From: Bordetella parapertussis
Lineage (GTDB): Bacteria; Pseudomonadota; Gammaproteobacteria; Burkholderiales; Burkholderiaceae_B
Reading direction: 5' to 3'
Assembly (NCBI GenBank): GCA_945862495.1
Contig: CAMAYM010000060.1
Location: 1 to 16,536, forward strand
Length of the DNA stretch: 16,536 nucleotides
Positions 15,861 through 16,536 of this stretch are shown in pieces. The translations under genes and the position numbers were made by a program. The notes under the pieces are model-generated. The model saw nothing but the letters and a program-made list of their open reading frames with translations. It was not told the origin of the DNA and made no database searches. Within the stretch, counting starts at the first letter, position 1. Every line of letters begins with the position of its first letter.

Positions 15861-16536
15861 TTGGCTGAAGTGATTGAACAACTCCTAGAGACTAGGCAAT
15901 GTAAAGGCGGCGTCCTTGACCGTTTAAGCCTGGCTGGAAAAGACTTATCTCAATGTTACTTCGTTGAGTGTTCCTTGATCGATGTTGATCTTAGCGGTTG
16001 CAATCTGGAAAAAACTGTTTTTATTAACTGCAACCTCAATGGCGTAGATTTCTCTTCGACTCAGCCGCTTGAGACGATCTTTCAGGGCTCCATTCTGAAC
16101 AAAGCCCAGTTCAATGGTGTCGTGCTTAAAGATGCTATTTTCAGCAAGAGTTCGCTGATCGAAGCTAACTTTATCAAGGCAACCTTGCACGAAACGGCCT
16201 TTGACGATTGCAACCTCGAGAGTGCCCGTTTTAACGGCGCAGACCTTACCAAGGCAGCTTTCCTGAAATCGTCTGCTAAAAAAGCTGATTTCACCGAGGC
16301 TAACCTGAGGCGAACGACGATGGCCTCGCTCGATCTTTCTACAGCGATTTTTCAGTCTAGCTCGCTCATTGAGACCTACTTTGAAGGGTCTGACCTCTCG
16401 GGACATTCTTTTGCAGATTGCGACCTGACCGCGACCATTTTTCACAAAGCCAAACTCGTCAAGGCTAACTTTGCACAAAGAGAGTTGCTCGCAGTCTTCT
16501 TTTCGCAGGCTGACCTGACCGGCGCAAGTTTCAGTC
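15861..16536 (+). CDS. Second pentapeptide-repeat protein (3' end cut by window edge)
   Basis: Partial gene: a TTG start at 15861-15863 and 225 codons open to the right edge. The TTG is chosen because AAGGGG (15849-15854) lies six bases upstream and no in-frame ATG precedes the repeats; the start gives MAEVIEQLLETRQCKGG. Almost the whole visible protein (from about residue 18) is a pentapeptide array, e.g. DLSGCNLEKTVF, NLNGVDF, NLESARFNGADLTKAAF, DFTEANLRRT and DLTGASF. Unlike its neighbour it lacks a long N-terminal domain. The gene starts 14 bases after the previous stop, so it is probably co-transcribed. It may be a paralogue or partner of the previous pentapeptide protein. A reading on the opposite strand in this region is a by-product of the periodic coding and not a gene. 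Confidence 0.9.
   Translation, partial: MAEVIEQLLETRQCKGGVLDRLSLAGKDLSQCYFVECSLIDVDLSGCNLEKTVFINCNLNGVDFSSTQPLETIFQGSILNKAQFNGVVLKDAIFSKSSLIEANFIKATLHETAFDDCNLESARFNGADLTKAAFLKSSAKKADFTEANLRRTTMASLDLSTAIFQSSSLIETYFEGSDLSGHSFADCDLTATIFHKAKLVKANFAQRELLAVFFSQADLTGASFS

Noticed and set aside
15945..16478. Open 177-codon reading on the minus strand, rich in repeated short motifs
   Set aside because: It is the antisense of the pentapeptide array; the five-residue periodicity keeps this frame open. No ribosome binding site or family signature.

Overview
The window looks like a chromosomal segment of a betaproteobacterium, most likely Burkholderiales. It carries a Bug/TctC-type periplasmic binding protein next to a CaiB/BaiF CoA-transferase, a pairing very common in that order, and a proteobacterial type VI secretion system (T6SS). 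Base composition is moderate by eye, not the high GC of Burkholderia or Bordetella, so a lower-GC freshwater or Alcaligenaceae-like lineage is plausible. I cannot name the genus.

Region 1 (1-3170, all minus strand) is a small metabolic operon. In transcription order it holds a TctC/Bug solute-binding protein, a CaiB/BaiF family III CoA-transferase and a YhdH/AcuI-type zinc-independent medium-chain reductase that runs off the left edge. The gaps are 12 and 22 bases. Together they suggest uptake of a carboxylate and its handling as a CoA thioester.

Region 2 (3290-10021, minus strand) holds the T6SS membrane and baseplate genes tssK-tssL-tssM. tssK and tssL are 1 base apart and tssL and tssM overlap by 1 base. 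An OmpR-like response regulator with an altered acidic pocket follows. TssM ends in a proline-rich linker and a LysM peptidoglycan-binding domain, which is unusual. TssL has no OmpA-like domain, so the wall anchor seems to sit on TssM. No tssJ is present beside tssK.

Region 3 (10022-10438) is an AT-rich divergent intergenic region of about 420 bases with no convincing gene. It probably carries the promoters of the two T6SS arms.

Region 4 (10439-16536, plus strand) is a spike and cargo module. It contains a short VgrG that stops just after its OB-fold; a separate protein in the same frame that looks like a VgrG beta-needle with two hydrophobic segments; a DUF2169 accessory protein; a pentapeptide-repeat protein whose gene abuts it in the same frame; and a second pentapeptide-repeat protein with a TTG start that runs off the right edge. 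The genes are tightly packed and probably co-transcribed. My reading is that the VgrG head and separate needle form the spike tip, that DUF2169 acts as loading adaptor, and that the pentapeptide proteins are cargo or structural extensions. No PAAR protein, sheath (tssB/C), Hcp, ClpV or other baseplate genes lie inside the window.
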